Shown here piece after piece: positions 35,801-46,834 of a stretch of 64,000 nucleotides of DNA. The position numbers were made by a program, and so were the translations under genes. This DNA comes from Phlebotomus papatasi (Eukaryota; Arthropoda; Insecta; Diptera; Psychodidae), in contig NC_077224.1 of NCBI RefSeq assembly GCF_024763615.1, positions 44,650,712-44,714,711 of the forward strand, read 5' to 3'. The notes under the pieces were generated by a model. The model saw nothing but the letters and a program-made list of their open reading frames with translations. It made no database searches and had not been told where the DNA came from. Within the stretch, counting starts at the first letter, position 1. Every line of letters starts with the position of its first letter.

Positions 35801-38694
35801 TAAAAAAATGATTGATTTCAATACAAGGAAAAAGTCTTTGGTTGTTAAATGTCTCAATTTATTTCTAAAACGTGTTAAAAAAAGCAATCGCGTCACTTAA
35901 TAATAAAGAATGATTGTGCAAAAACCTAAAGCAAACTTGTTTACAACTTTTCGCTTTTTTTTAATCAGTGTACTCAAATCTCGCTAATCTGCTTTATGAG
36001 ATACTAAAAAAATCGCCAAGAAATCTAGAATAATTTATTTCCTGGAGGTCATACAATGTACAATGTGATGGAATTCTAATTATTTCATCAGTGATATAGA
36101 ATAGCTCAAGGGTTGCAATTAAAAAGAGTGTCAAACAATCGTAATTCAAGATATTTTACATTGTAAATAATTCTTCTGAATATTTTTCTTTCTGGTAGAA
36201 ACATATTGGTTTAGTAAGGAGTGTTTTATCTAAAAATTGCTAATCATATCAGTTTTTTACTTATTTTCTTCTAAGAACAACTTCTGAGTACTACAAGCTT
36301 GACCTAGGTGAAAAAATGTGATAAAATTGACAAAAAAAATCTAGGGGAGACCGGGGCAGATTTAACCAACAAATGAAATTTTCCTTTGCCATTTTGTGAA
36401 AATTATGTTTGGGAGTTAATTACTCTGAATTAATTTTAGTTCACTTAACTTTTCTTAAAGGGAAAATTTTAACATCCCTTTATCTAATACTATCTCTGGC
36501 TAATTCTGCCCCAGTCTCCCATACTACACAAAAACAAAAAGTTTTTCTCCTAATTTTACAAGCATTGTACCCAATTAGAATATTAGGATCACGATAAACA
36601 TAACAATTTATTGGCAAATCAATAAAAATACTCATTTATCTTTACGCTAAGGTGGCTCTAGGCTAAACCTCAAGCCTACACAGGCCCGTACTTAGAGACA
36701 ATTAATCGGCGTTCAAAAACTATGTTCAACTTAGAACAAAGGGCATTAAGCCGTAAAATCTCGATCTGCAAAATTAAAAAAAAAAATTGTTCTAATTCTT
36801 AACTGAACTTTGTTAAAGAAAAAAATATGTCAACATATTTCATAAAAAAGAACATTTTAGAAAAGACAAAACAAAAATTAAACATTACGCCAGGTTTACA
36901 ATATCGAACATCCTAAAATTCTCACAATAAAACAAGAAAAAAATAATTAAACAAATTTAATAAATAAGTAAATCAAAATTAAAAAAAAATTAGATTATGT
37001 TTTCGATTTTAAATAACGAAATTTAGATACGTTATAGATTCATTTTCAGATATCACTATCCTCAATTCTGAGATAAATATCAAACGCTTAAATCTTATCA
37101 TCGGATTTTGAAACTGATTCAGATTTTACATTAACCTTTTATTATAAAGTGTCGAATTTCTATAGGCATTTAATGCTAAAACACGTTAGAAATTTCAGAA
37201 TAAAATTAACAAAACCATTAATTTTAGTTTTTTATGTAACACGAGTTTTAGACTGGAAGTTTACGGTTCCCCAAGATAATGAAATTTTAAATATTAAACA
37301 ATTTTATAATGGATTTTTTAAGCATACAATGGATCATTTGTCTTTAATTTACAAATTTTCCCAAAACACTTGCCTGATAAGAAATCAGTGAAATTAAGTC
37401 TCATGGTTAAACCTTTTACGGCCTAAATAGACTCAGGCTGAGGATTAGGTAAAGGAAATTTATACAAGAAACGTCTAATCGATAAGCCAAAACCCTCAAT
37501 TTATGACAATATGGGATCAATTTTTTTGCCAAATTTTACAGGCCTAACACTAAACCTACCAAAACCGGGTCAAATTGACCGCTTTGAAATTAACACATAT
37601 TTAAACGGTACAATGTCACTATCAAACTTTATGAATTTCTTAAAATATGCATGAAATATATTTTTCAGTGTACAAATTTTAATTTTTTGCTCTTTTTCAA
37701 GACAAATTTGTTGAGTATCCTACCCTACCGCGGTTTGTCATTTGACCGAAAAACTACCAAAAACGGTCGGTAGGTTTAGTGTTAATATTCTCAAGGATCA
37801 GCTTAAGTCTATTTGGGCCCTTAGGTTTGAAGACTATGTCAGCTTTATATAATTAAAAAGCTAGTTTCGATTACATTTGAAACCTTCAAATACCGAAAAT
37901 TTTGAGAAGAGCTTTGAAACAGTAAGCGTAATGCAGCTTTTAAAACAGAATGGAACATCTTTAATTTTTCTCTAAATATTCAACTTAAATCTTAAATTCT
38001 TGACCTCAGAATTGAGGAAGATTGTTTTCTCTCTTCAAGTTAAGCTGTAGTCGTTTATTTATTATTTATAAACAAAATTTTATTATTCACTACGCAAATT
38101 GTTATAAAATACTAATTCGTTTTTTTTATTTATAAAATTATAAAAATTAATAAAATACTAATACTAAAAAACTAAAATAAAAGCCTTAAACAGCGCTAGA
38201 ATTTGTAGGATATTAATTTGTATTTTAAATTAAATAGACTTAAGGGAAAATACTAAAAAACTCATGATTCTTAACTTCCTAATACTTCTTGAATCCTTTT
38301 CAATATATCACTTAAATGTTCGACTCACTTAAATTTAATTAATAAAGAGGATAAATGAAACTTAACATTCGTATTTGAAAAACAGCACAAATTATGTAAG
38401 ATTTAAATGTTTATAAAAAAAGAAAATAAATATAGAGCCCCACTGATAAGAGGTTAATTTTATTAAAGACCTCTTTTACATAACTCACAAAAAAAATCTA
38501 AAGTTAGGTAACTTTGAACCATCCAATGTCAAATTTAATGTGAAAATGAAAGCTTGATAATAAAATCACTTTAGTCGAAAATTTCTAAAATTATTTTATA
38601 TTCATTCCAAATTGAAATTTGCACATTTTTTATTGAATGATGATCACTTAAGAAAACTGCCAAAACTCACAAATTTATTCAGCAAATAATCCAT
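32875..38694 (-). CDS. aldh1l1: 10-formyltetrahydrofolate dehydrogenase (ALDH1L1)
   Basis: Five exons on the minus strand: 38694-38671, 35797-34778, 34719-33254, 33191-33050, 32988-32875; 2766 nt, 921 aa. The enzyme oxidises 10-formyl-THF to THF and CO2 with NADP+, linking folate one-carbon flux to NADPH. Domains in order: formyltransferase (about 15-325), with KIALIGQS, HPSILPRHRG (His121) and WADDGLDTG (Asp157); acyl-carrier-like domain with the phosphopantetheine Ser372 in GAGSMDVVRL; then aldehyde dehydrogenase with LELGGK (Glu691) and GENC (Cys725). These sit 15-18 residues beyond rat His106, Asp142, Ser354, Glu673 and Cys707, as expected. The start, MDYLLNKF, comes from a 24-nt exon whose GTGAGT donor is in phase with the acceptor at 35797. 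It lacks a basic leader, so a cytosolic form is likely. The body alone opens only at a GTG. Confidence 0.92.
36342..36522. repeat. MITE family G (shared-terminus type) in aldh1l1 intron 1
   Basis: Left end TAGGGGAGACCGGGGCAGAT then TTAACC; right end GGCTAATTCTGCCCCAGTCT then CCCATA. About 181 bp. The outer 17 bp match those of families A, B, C and F, but the interior is different. Confidence 0.65.
37544..37785. mobile_element. PiggyBac-type MITE in aldh1l1 intron 1
   Basis: CTAACACTAAACCTACCAAA at the left is inverted at the right as GGTCGGTAGGTTTAGTGTTA. The right flank is TTAA and the left CTAA, one base from the TTAA target used by piggyBac elements. The subterminal parts also pair (GGTCAAATTGACC and TCATTTGACCG). 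About 242 bp, no transposase. Confidence 0.6.
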
Positions 38695-38783
38695 GTCTTT
38701 GGCTCTTCACTGATATTGATCCACTAAAAAGTTTCACTTCACAGCTTCTCACTGTGAATTTAATCGTTCCACTCTCAACTTTT

Positions 38784-38820
38784 AACTGATCATGCGAGAG
38801 CTTTGTCGCTCCTATATATA
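38784..38820 (-). promoter_or_regulatory. aldh1l1 core promoter
   Basis: On the minus strand TATATATAG (38820-38812) is followed after about 30 bp by the initiator TCAGTT (38789-38784). Transcription starting near 38787 would give a leader of about 93 nt before the ATG at 38694. Confidence 0.65.
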
Positions 38821-40182
38821 CACCAAGTTCCTTATCAAGTGGTGATACGCATTTACTGGAAAAAAGAGAAATATTTTCGGAGAGATGCTGGAGACGCCAG
38901 ATGAAGAAAAAAACATATTCATAAAGTGTTCAGAGGAATTAAATGCTAATTTTAGCAAAAAAGCTTCAAAGAACAAAAAAATTATCACCAGATACTCAAT
39001 TATACAATTCGTGCCATCTCTTCTCTCATTGAGTTCTGGAGGAGACATTTTAAAAATCATCTTTCTCTGTGGGAAATTTCCTTGAGATGCACTCGTTTAA
39101 AATCCAATTAATTCCCCCAATCAAGTGCCAAATGGGAAGATATTATTAAAAGCGAATGCAGCTGAGAAAAAGTTGAAATCCAGATTGAACCGGAATGCAG
39201 AAATAAATTATCAATAACGAAATGAATGTTGTAGTTTAATTATGCTGAAATTAAATCTGAGAAGCCAGTTTGAGCCGGTTAACAAGGAAATTAGCATAAA
39301 GTGTTTGAAATAGCAATAAAACTTAATAAATTCATCATGCTTCGGCTTTCGAAAGTACCATGTTTTGCCTCTATAAGGGCTAGGGCCGCAAAACATTTCT
39401 CTTTTTCACAATTTCTTCAAGTCATTGGAATCAGAATAAGGTCAAATGTCAACAATCACAAAAGATTATTAAATAAACTAAAGAAGATTTTTTGTCTCCA
39501 CAAATGTCTGAGTTACAATTTAGCGATAAGGCAAAGTTCGCACGGGTCAACGTAGTTCGATTGAAGTGTTTTAATTGTTGATCTTGGCGCAATCTCAGCT
39601 AGTTCGAGCCAGTTTCCATTTCCATCTACAATATCGTCTTCTCACTGTGATGAAAGTTGAATGAAATATTGAATTATCTCACATAAAATGGACATATTCA
39701 ATGTACAATTTACAACCAACATTTTTGTTTATTGAAGTTTCCCGTGAACATAATTTATTTTCAACTAATATTAAATAAATAAGTCGATAGATTTGCAAGA
39801 ATAATTTCTTTATCCAAATTAAAATTATTACGTAAAATGGTTTTACAAAAAAAAGGTGGCAAAGCATATTAACATCGCAAAATACTCGATCTCGTGACTT
39901 TAATGCAGAAGAAATTTAGGGTTTTCTAGATTGAATAATTCTTTTTAAAGTTTATTAATTCACAAACGATTTGAACCAATTTATACTTCTACTTAAGAGT
40001 ATAGTAAGCATAAATTTAAATTGTAATTATAAACATAAATTGTAAAACGATTACAATTTTTAGCATATTCAATCTGTGTTTCAGGGTTTCTGCCGATTAC
40101 CAGGAGAGATCGGTCGTGGTAAGTCGGCGGCAGCCGCAACAAAGCATTAATTGAGGATAAATATATTGAATTGAATTGAATA
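38821..40182. other. Intergenic stretch upstream of aldh1l1
   Basis: Short frames on both strands (38812-39085, 39211-39555) overlap one another and have no recognisable content. No RNA gene or bounded repeat seen. Confidence 0.45.
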
Positions 40183-40408
40183 ATATAATAGTGGCACGAC
40201 GTTCCATAGAGGAACTCAGGCCTTCAGGGGGATTTCGGAACATCCATTATTATTTTTTTATAATACAGAGATGGGGTTGTCAGTTACATGCTTCTTGGAA
40301 TCAAGTGTAATTAGAATGCCAGAAGAATTCCTGGTGACCTAAAGGGGATTTAAACCCGGGACACTTGCATCATAGAGCGAATACTCTACCACTTGATCCA
40401 TTGTGAGG
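40183..40408 (-). mobile_element. tRNA-derived SINE, minus-strand copy
   Basis: Reverse complement of the family at 47578-47851. On the minus strand the tRNA-like head contains GGATCAAGTGGTAGAGTATT (A-box region) and GTCCCGGGTTTAAATCCCCT (B-box region), continues TTAGGTCACCAGG, and ends in TATTATATTATT after GGAACGTCGTGCC. More diverged than the 47.6-kb copy. Confidence 0.75.
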
Positions 40409-40640
40409 GCCTTGGTGGTTCAGTGGATAGTGTATAGTGTCTCTATGACTGTGAGGCATCGGGTTCAAGATAGGAAATTGAAAATTTTTCAGCTGTAGTA
40501 TTAGTCGCGAATTCGTCCAGTTATTGAATGGAAAAGTAATGCAAATACATTGGCAATTAACCGCCTAAAAGAGAGGTCGGTATGCAGAATTCAGTCGAAT
40601 ATAAAAACACATTCAGTGCCCAGATCCGCAAACCAATACT
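40409..40640 (+). mobile_element. Second tRNA-like SINE type, head-to-head with the first
   Basis: GCCTTGGTGGTTCAGTGGAT resembles a pol III A box, and CATCGGGTTCAAGAT about 40 bp later a B box. The following sequence is not tRNA-like. The 3' side runs into a family A MITE at 40663. No target duplication could be defined. Confidence 0.45.
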
Positions 40641-40662
40641 GGTCCACCGTGATATAAAGCAG

Positions 40663-40878
40663 TAGGGGGAAGTGGGGCACCTTTGAAAGTGGGGTACCTT
40701 TGAAATTGGGATTTTTTTTTTTTTAAGTGGAATTAAGCCATATCATAATGTAATTTAGCTTCTCAATCTGTTTGTGCAGCCAAATTATATCACGAAAAGT
40801 CTCAAATTTATTTAAAAATAGGTGAAAAAACCCGATTTCAAAGGTACCCCACTTTCAAAGGTGCCCCACTTCCCCCTA
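40663..40878. repeat. MITE family A, best-preserved copy
   Basis: Termini TAGGGGGAAGTGGGGCACCT and GGTGCCCCACTTCCCCCTA are perfect inverses, and the next blocks (GAAAGTGGGGTACCTTTGAA, TTCAAAGGTACCCCACTTTC) are too, giving an arm of nearly 60 bp. It is flanked by, or ends in, TA. Total 216 bp, no coding capacity. Confidence 0.9.
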
Positions 40879-41998
40879 CTGAATTCACACAAGGCATTGT
40901 GATATAGAGCAGATTTACCGCCTTGGGAGTTTAGATAAAACAGGAAAATGAAGAGTGCATAATGGATCTAAATAAGTGGCCCGGGTACAGCGGTTCCACA
41001 AGGAATATAATCGACCCATAGACAAATTTAAATCAAATCTTAAACAATTGAGTGTCCTACTTAGGAATAGCAAAAAAAAGTTATTAGCTCATAAGCGATT
41101 GAAATCGTTTCAGACTTGTTAGCGATTCCAAGACTCCTCAAACCTTTCTAACGTTAACCAATCTCAACAACGAAATTATTATAATATCGGTTAAGAAACT
41201 GTCACTCTAGAGCCTTTTAAATCTTTGACATAGAAAACCATTTAATAATAATTGAAGGGCATTTTCATATATGAAGGAATTGTTTTTGTTTGCATATGAT
41301 ACCTTTAAAACATATCCAAAAATTTAAAAAAAACATATGAAATGTTTTCAAAATAACCAAAATAAGATTGTAAAAAATTTGAGCAATAAATGGTTTGATG
41401 GTTTTAGACCTATTAGAGGAGAAGAGGGGGGATTATGGAAGAATGAAGGTCGCATAAAAGGTTCTTATATCGATTCATGCTCATAGACAGGTTCCCTAAT
41501 AGTCCCGGAATCTTAACTGTAACCACTTGGCCTCTAGGTCAGACGACAGCTAGACGGAAGGCAAGATTGTCAGACAACGTCATAATGTCCAGAAATTGTC
41601 CAATTTGTGAAGATTGTTAAAAATTTAAAAAAAATGTATCCCTAAGAAGTGAAAAGTGAAATTTTAAGAAGTCACAACGTAGAATGATTCCAATATGTAA
41701 CGTTCTCTCTCTGTGAAGTTCGAGCAATAATGAAAATTAGTGATAACCCAATGAGGACCCCAAGCAATGACACGATTTTCGGGTGAAGCTTTCATAAAAC
41801 AACCAGAGAAAATAATGTGGCCATAACCTTGCTATCTCTTTGGCGAATTAAAATCAAATGTACACAAAAACTCTCTTATCTAATCAGCATAAACAGCTTT
41901 TTATTTTTCTCAACAGTCTCCAGTGACAAGCCCTCTAAATTTTAATATACAAGTCTCCTAAATAAGGCAATTCAGAGGCCTTTGTTTTTAATTTTCAA
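40879..41998. other. Intergenic stretch downstream of the prodomain gene
   Basis: No remnant of a carboxypeptidase catalytic domain (no HARE-, NRNW- or ELR-coding stretch) is visible on the minus strand. An AATAAA at 41905-41900 on the minus strand can polyadenylate the prodomain gene. A minus open stretch of about 50 codons ending near 41668 is unrecognised. Confidence 0.5.
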
Positions 41999-42340
41999 CT
42001 ATTGTCTTATGAAACCTAACATAGAAGATCTTTTTCCCTGGTTCAGTTGCTGGATACTCTTTTTCACTATCTTGAACTTGATGCCATTCCTCAGCAAGAT
42101 ACTCTCAAAATCAACCAATTTATGAGAAGCTACTACAACTTCAGTTTCTTTAATGTTGTCGGTTCTCGATAAGAAAATATCACCATCACTGTCCATTTTG
42201 AAATCCTTCATAATGCTAAGAACATTAGTAGAATTTACAGATAAATTATATATCCAGTATTGGCCGAATTTTGTGTCTTCCCCAGATATCTGACCCAATA
42301 TACAGGGAATAACAATAAACAAGACTGTGATACTCTTCAT
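41999..42340 (-). CDS. Stand-alone procarboxypeptidase activation domain (prodomain-only protein)
   Basis: A single-exon 113-aa frame. MKSITVLFIVIPCILGQISG is a signal peptide, followed by a complete M14A activation domain: GQYWIYNLSVNSTNVLSIMK, then SDGDIFLSRT, EVVVASHKLVDFESILLRNG and IKFKIVKKS. It aligns through its length with residues about 17-115 of the procarboxypeptidase at 49392-50660 (YRLYSVSTNSIKDISILNDL; VVVAPHKLADFVDLLQRHG; LRFRILEKNLQ). The frame ends at TAG just after a basic KRSS stretch, where the mature enzyme would begin. There is no catalytic domain and no convincing splice donor before the stop. Promoter signals and AATAAA 94 nt after the stop suggest a transcribed gene. 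In the family the prodomain caps the active site, so a secreted carboxypeptidase inhibitor or chaperone is possible. The alternative is a truncated duplicate. Confidence 0.75.
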   Translation of the reverse strand: MKSITVLFIVIPCILGQISGEDTKFGQYWIYNLSVNSTNVLSIMKDFKMDSDGDIFLSRTDNIKETEVVVASHKLVDFESILLRNGIKFKIVKKSIQQLNQGKRSSMLGFIRQ

Positions 42341-42353
42341 TTTTAAACTTTTC

Positions 42354-42438
42354 CTGACAACGCACTACGGATTTATAAATCAAGCATATAAATTTTTTTA
42401 TTTATATAAGAGCGCAATATCTAACAAATTTCTTATCA
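42354..42438 (-). promoter_or_regulatory. Promoter signals of the prodomain-only gene
   Basis: Minus strand: a GATA-type site TGATAAG (42438-42432), TATATAAA (42408-42401), a second TATAAAT (42378-42371) and a TCAG initiator-like sequence (42357-42354), then the ATG at 42340. Which TATA box is used is not decidable by eye. GATA sites are common upstream of insect midgut genes. Confidence 0.5.
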
Positions 42439-42525
42439 CGCAGAAGCTTAACTAATTAAAAATCCATTTAAAGAAAATTTAAAAGCATGTAAGAAATCAA
42501 TTCTTTATGTCTATTTAACATTGCA

Positions 42526-44336
42526 TTACTTTTTCGAAGCGAACCATCCATGAAGACACTTCGGTACCGGACTTGGAGTAAGGAACTCCGAGCGTCCTAG
42601 TTCTGTAAACGTTTTAGCACATAAAACAATGAGTCCTACATGATTTTCATCCCCTTGACCCCAAACTAGGCTGGCAAGAATTACACCGTCATCCTCAGAC
42701 GTTGCATTTGGTGCTTCCACAAAAACAGGTTCACTTGGATAACAGTTTTCCTCACACCAAGTGATCCGAGTTTTGTTGATCACATCAACTTTAATGATCT
42801 AGTAAGAAAAAAAAGAATACAATCAGTCTTTTGGTTTCAAACTTCATCATCTACTTACAGTTCCCGGATTGTTCGCATCAACATCTGAACTAATTGCGTA
42901 GAAGTATCTATACTCCTTCCTACTATTCTTTTCATAATTGATCCTTGGAGTTTCACATCCCAAATCACATAGGAGTTCAGGAACACAAAATATCATGTTA
43001 TTTTCTTTGAAGTAAGCCTTTGCTTGAGTGGTTTGCAAAGTGACAAGATTTTCTTTTTCGCTTTTCTGACCACTTCTTCTGAAAACTTTGTTTAGTAATC
43101 CTAGAGAGGGGATCCTGGAAGTATTTAGCGGTAGTGCAAATCTCAATGGGCGTCCCCTAAACATCTTAGCATAGTCCGGATTACTTTGCATCTGTTTTAG
43201 GCTTTCAATATACATACAATCCAACATCTTCGGATCATTGTAGCAGCAAATATCCAGAACGAGATGATCATGTTTTTCAAATGAGTTAATCACATGGAGG
43301 AAAAAGAAGGCATCGGTATAGAAAGTATGTTTGAGAGATCCTGTTTCTCTATCTAAAAGATAGATGTGGGTGTTGTGGTCTTCGAACCACTTGAAGGAAG
43401 CAATCATAGGTTCATTTTTAACATGAGCTACTAACATATTCCTAACTGATACGCTAAGTGGCTGTTCCACTAGGACGAAGAAGTTCTCTGTGATCCCAAA
43501 AGTGTGCATATATCCAGGATGTAACTTCCACCTTGTTGGTTGAGTTGCAACGATCTTTGGTTTCTCCCACTGCTTTTCGCCTTCAGGAAATTCAAGTATA
43601 CTGTACTTTGGACCCATTCCAGTAACACAAAGTCCCAGGTTAAAAACTCTTCCGTCCGGCATAATGTGAGGATGAGATGAGTGATGGACAATCCCTATCC
43701 TATCGAAAAGATTAACTCTTTCCACAGTAGCAAGGCTCTCTACGTCAAATCTGAACATTACAGGAGTCTCAGCGAATGCGAACATCTGATCTCCAAATGG
43801 ATAGACCGTAATCATTGCGTTGTCCGATCCAATCTCTCCGGGATGAAAGATCGAAGCAACGCGTGTAAAGATTGACTGGCAAGGATCAGGAACAGCTCTT
43901 GTACCAAATTCCGTAACTACAATTCTCTGAGCTGCACGATTTTTGTTGAAAACATTAGTTTCGATGAAACGACATTGGTACGTTACGGTACCATCCTGGA
44001 TGGCAAAGCGATGCAATAAGGCGGACGAATCAAAGAGGTGTTCAAATGTGCTGGAGCCGAATTTTAGGTTTCCTGGACCATTGCGCAATAGACTTCCACG
44101 AATCCATTTGGGAATTGATCCTGTGATTTTCCCATCAATTGGCTGCAAGATCTCCTTCTCACAAGATCGCGTCCAAACGCTAGCATCGCAATTTGGGTAG
44201 AGTTTCTCACCACCTTTAACCGGTTGACGGCCCTCAATATCCTTTTTTTAAAATTGACAAAATATTCTGTTAAAATTTTATCAGTAAATAGAAAGATAGC
44301 CTATACCTTCTTATCCCAAATGAGTTTCTTTATCAT
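42526..44336 (-). CDS. ninaB: Carotenoid cleavage oxygenase (NinaB / BCO-like)
   Basis: Three exons on the minus strand: 44336-44307, 44241-42859, 42798-42526; 1686 nt, 561 aa. The family consists of Fe(II) seven-bladed propeller enzymes. In insects NinaB both cleaves and isomerises carotenoids to supply the visual chromophore. The four iron-binding histidines can be placed: the HPH motif at 200-202 in HHSSHPHIMPDG, His246 in YMHTFGIT, His316 in FFFLHVINSFE and His554 in CLHGWF near the C-terminus. The N-terminal family motif LLRNGPG is present, and the usual HxFDGxALLHRF-type motif reads HLFDSSALLHRF. The start MIKKLIWDKK is a 30-nt exon in phase with the body. There is no signal peptide, consistent with a cytosolic enzyme. 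The neighbouring prodomain gene starts 186 bp downstream on the same strand. Confidence 0.92.
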
Positions 44337-46133
44337 CTTTTTTTAAATAAGTTTAACCAACTAGTGAGCTTGGCAGCAGTGATCACTATGAAAGATATTC
44401 TGTGAATCAGATTCCAAGAGAGCTTCAAACACCGTCATCTTGTGTATAGTCATAGAGAAATTGGTTACAATTGGATTAAACGATTATCTTCAAAAGCTAC
44501 CGAGATGGAGTTTAACATTGACAAATCTTCACTGCAATTCATGTGGATCAAGGTCGATTTAGATTCAATTGGTAATTTGATGAACTGAATATGAATTTTA
44601 TCCACGGATTTATAAAATGAGAATTCACACAATTTTTCGAATTAATAATTTAAAAAAAGTGGAATTCATATTAATTTTAGCTCTGATTATTTCATAATCA
44701 CAGCTATTGTAATACTGAACTATTATAATGTTTATGTCTTAAACATCCACTTAGAAGTTTTCAGAGAGGTAATTACAAAAATTCAATATTCGCAATAATC
44801 CGGATACGACCTTTGCCATCTTCTTTTTTTATTCTTTCATAAATCGACATTTTGGAAGGGTTTCTAACCTTCATCAGATAAAAAAAAATATTGATTCGAA
44901 AATCAGGATTTTTGCATTCACTATTCCAAATTTGAAATTTTGATAGAAAAAGAACAAGAAAAAGGTCAGATCGTGTTTAGCTTCCTCATGCATATCCAAT
45001 CTATTGGCTGAAAATCGCTTAATAATTCTCAAAAACTACCTTAGTCGCAAATATCAAGGTTTTTTTAAATTATAATAACTTTCAAATTTGTAAAATACAA
45101 GGTTACATTCTTGAACTATAGAAAAACTGTTCTGCTGGACCCATGTAATAGTCTCTTACATAATCTTCTTTTCAATAGGCAAAATAAAACTAAAAAAAAA
45201 TTAGGAGACATTCTTGATTCTTCTTTACTATTTTAATTATATAAATATGTTCAAAAAAATCTAATAGTTTTGTTAAAACTTCTCATTATATATTTTCATA
45301 TTTATAATGAGATAATTAAGTTGAAACAAGAAGTACCGGTCTAAATTTTAAATGGACCAAAATGCCGAATGCGTCGAAATCTCGAAAAGCCAAAATTTCG
45401 AAAAACCAAAATTCCGTACGCCAAAATCCTGAAAGGACGCAAGCCTCGAATTCATAAAAGTGTTACATTTCACGATTATGATTTGATGAGTCAGCAATAA
45501 ATCATGATGTTGAGTGCCCTCATTTTTAAATCAACATAACCGTGCTATCAAACTAGGAATTTTCCAATTTGTAAATTCAATTTAATTTTCAGATAACTTG
45601 CTCATCTGCGATATTTTGCATTAAAAAATCATTTTAAATGATATATTTTCGCTCATTTATTGATATAAACTAATACTTGGCTCACCAAAACATGTTTAAA
45701 CGTGCTAAAATAGTATAAATGTGGTTGCTCAATTAAATTTAAATTCAGCAAATTAAAATGTTAAAATTGCTCATTAATTTCAATTTTATTGCAGTTAAAT
45801 AAGTAGCCTTTTGAACTAAATTGTTCTTATTAAATTTATTCACTCGTAATTAATTATTATTTGTGGCCAAAAAATAAGATAAGTACAGTGATTTAGTGAT
45901 AAACTTGTACGGGAGTGAAGCTTCAGCATCGGGAGTGATTTACTAAATTCCTCCAAAGGTCCAAAGCCAGAAGGAAATTGTTGTGTCAAGAAATCGCAGT
46001 TGGGATGACTTCATAGAAATTTTCAACGAGACTGTATGAGAGTTTCTATATGAGCGCCCTTGACTATAACTCTTTCTTCTGGCCCTAGTGATCCTTCTGA
46101 ATAACAGATAAATGACTTATAAGACATTTTAAG
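44337..46133. other. Intergenic stretch with one small minisatellite
   Basis: No gene seen. At 45340-45440 lies a short array of the GAAATTCCGAA minisatellite unit (AATGCGTCGAAATCTCGAAA, CCAAAATTTCGAAAAACC). Confidence 0.5.
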
Positions 46134-46330
46134 TAGGGGAGACTGGGGCAAAAAGTCACAAAACGGATATTTTATTTTTTTTTTTACAAACTACCCGATC
46201 GCCCCAGAAATTTCTAATTAGCGCAGTTTTATAGGAAATTTACCTCTCTACAACTTTGTGAAAATAATTTTCCTCTATTTTGTAAGCAAATCAAAGTGTC
46301 GACTTATCTGGATCACTTTTTACCTAATTG
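46134..46330. repeat. MITE family F, left part
   Basis: TAGGGGAGACTGGGGCAAAA followed by AGTCACAAAACGGATATTTT is nearly identical to the left end at 56728. The matching right terminus is not found nearby, so the copy is truncated. Confidence 0.65.
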
Positions 46331-46604
46331 ACAAAAAATCATAATGTTTATATTACTTTGGTCAAAAATGCGTGTCTTGCGAAATTCCTATCAGCATAAT
46401 ATCATAAAATTCTAATAATGGATATACGATAAAAGGCTAAAAAAATCGAAAGGAGAGAGCAATTATATAAAAATCGTGCATCAATAGAAGAGAGAATAAA
46501 ATGCACCATCGAAAGACCAAACACGTCTTTTTTTAATTTCAACCACTAAACTACCCGTTGGAATGCATAATTAATAGTACCTACGCTTGCTGAAGCTTAT
46601 GCTT

Positions 46605-46692
46605 TTATTTGGGATTTTGGGCCACTCGAGATTTCGGCTTTCGGTCATTCGAAATTCTGGCTTTCGGGATTTTGCCGTTCGCGATTTTAGTC
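46605..46692. repeat. 15-bp minisatellite, cleanest example
   Basis: Successive units TTCGAAATTCTGGCT, TTCGGGATTTTGCCG and TTCGCGATTTTAGTC show an exact 15-bp period. Confidence 0.7.
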
Positions 46693-46834
46693 GCCATTGG
46701 AAAATTTAGTTTGATATTAAAAGGTCTCGATCTCACGGTAAACCAAAGGTGGATGTACCTAATTCAGGATATTGCCTGGGAATATCTTAGAATAAACTCC
46801 GAATACACAAAGTTGTGCATTAAAGCTATTTATT

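Noticed and set aside
35797..35896. N-terminal extension of aldh1l1 (basic, leader-like)
   Set aside because: It opens with GTG, not ATG, is preceded by stops, and contains a good acceptor (TTTTTTTAAAG) at 35798; intron sequence read through.
41668..41860. Minus open stretch of about 50 codons behind the prodomain gene (GYGHIIFSGCF..)
   Set aside because: No similarity to the M14 catalytic domain and no splice sites linking it to the prodomain; probably chance.
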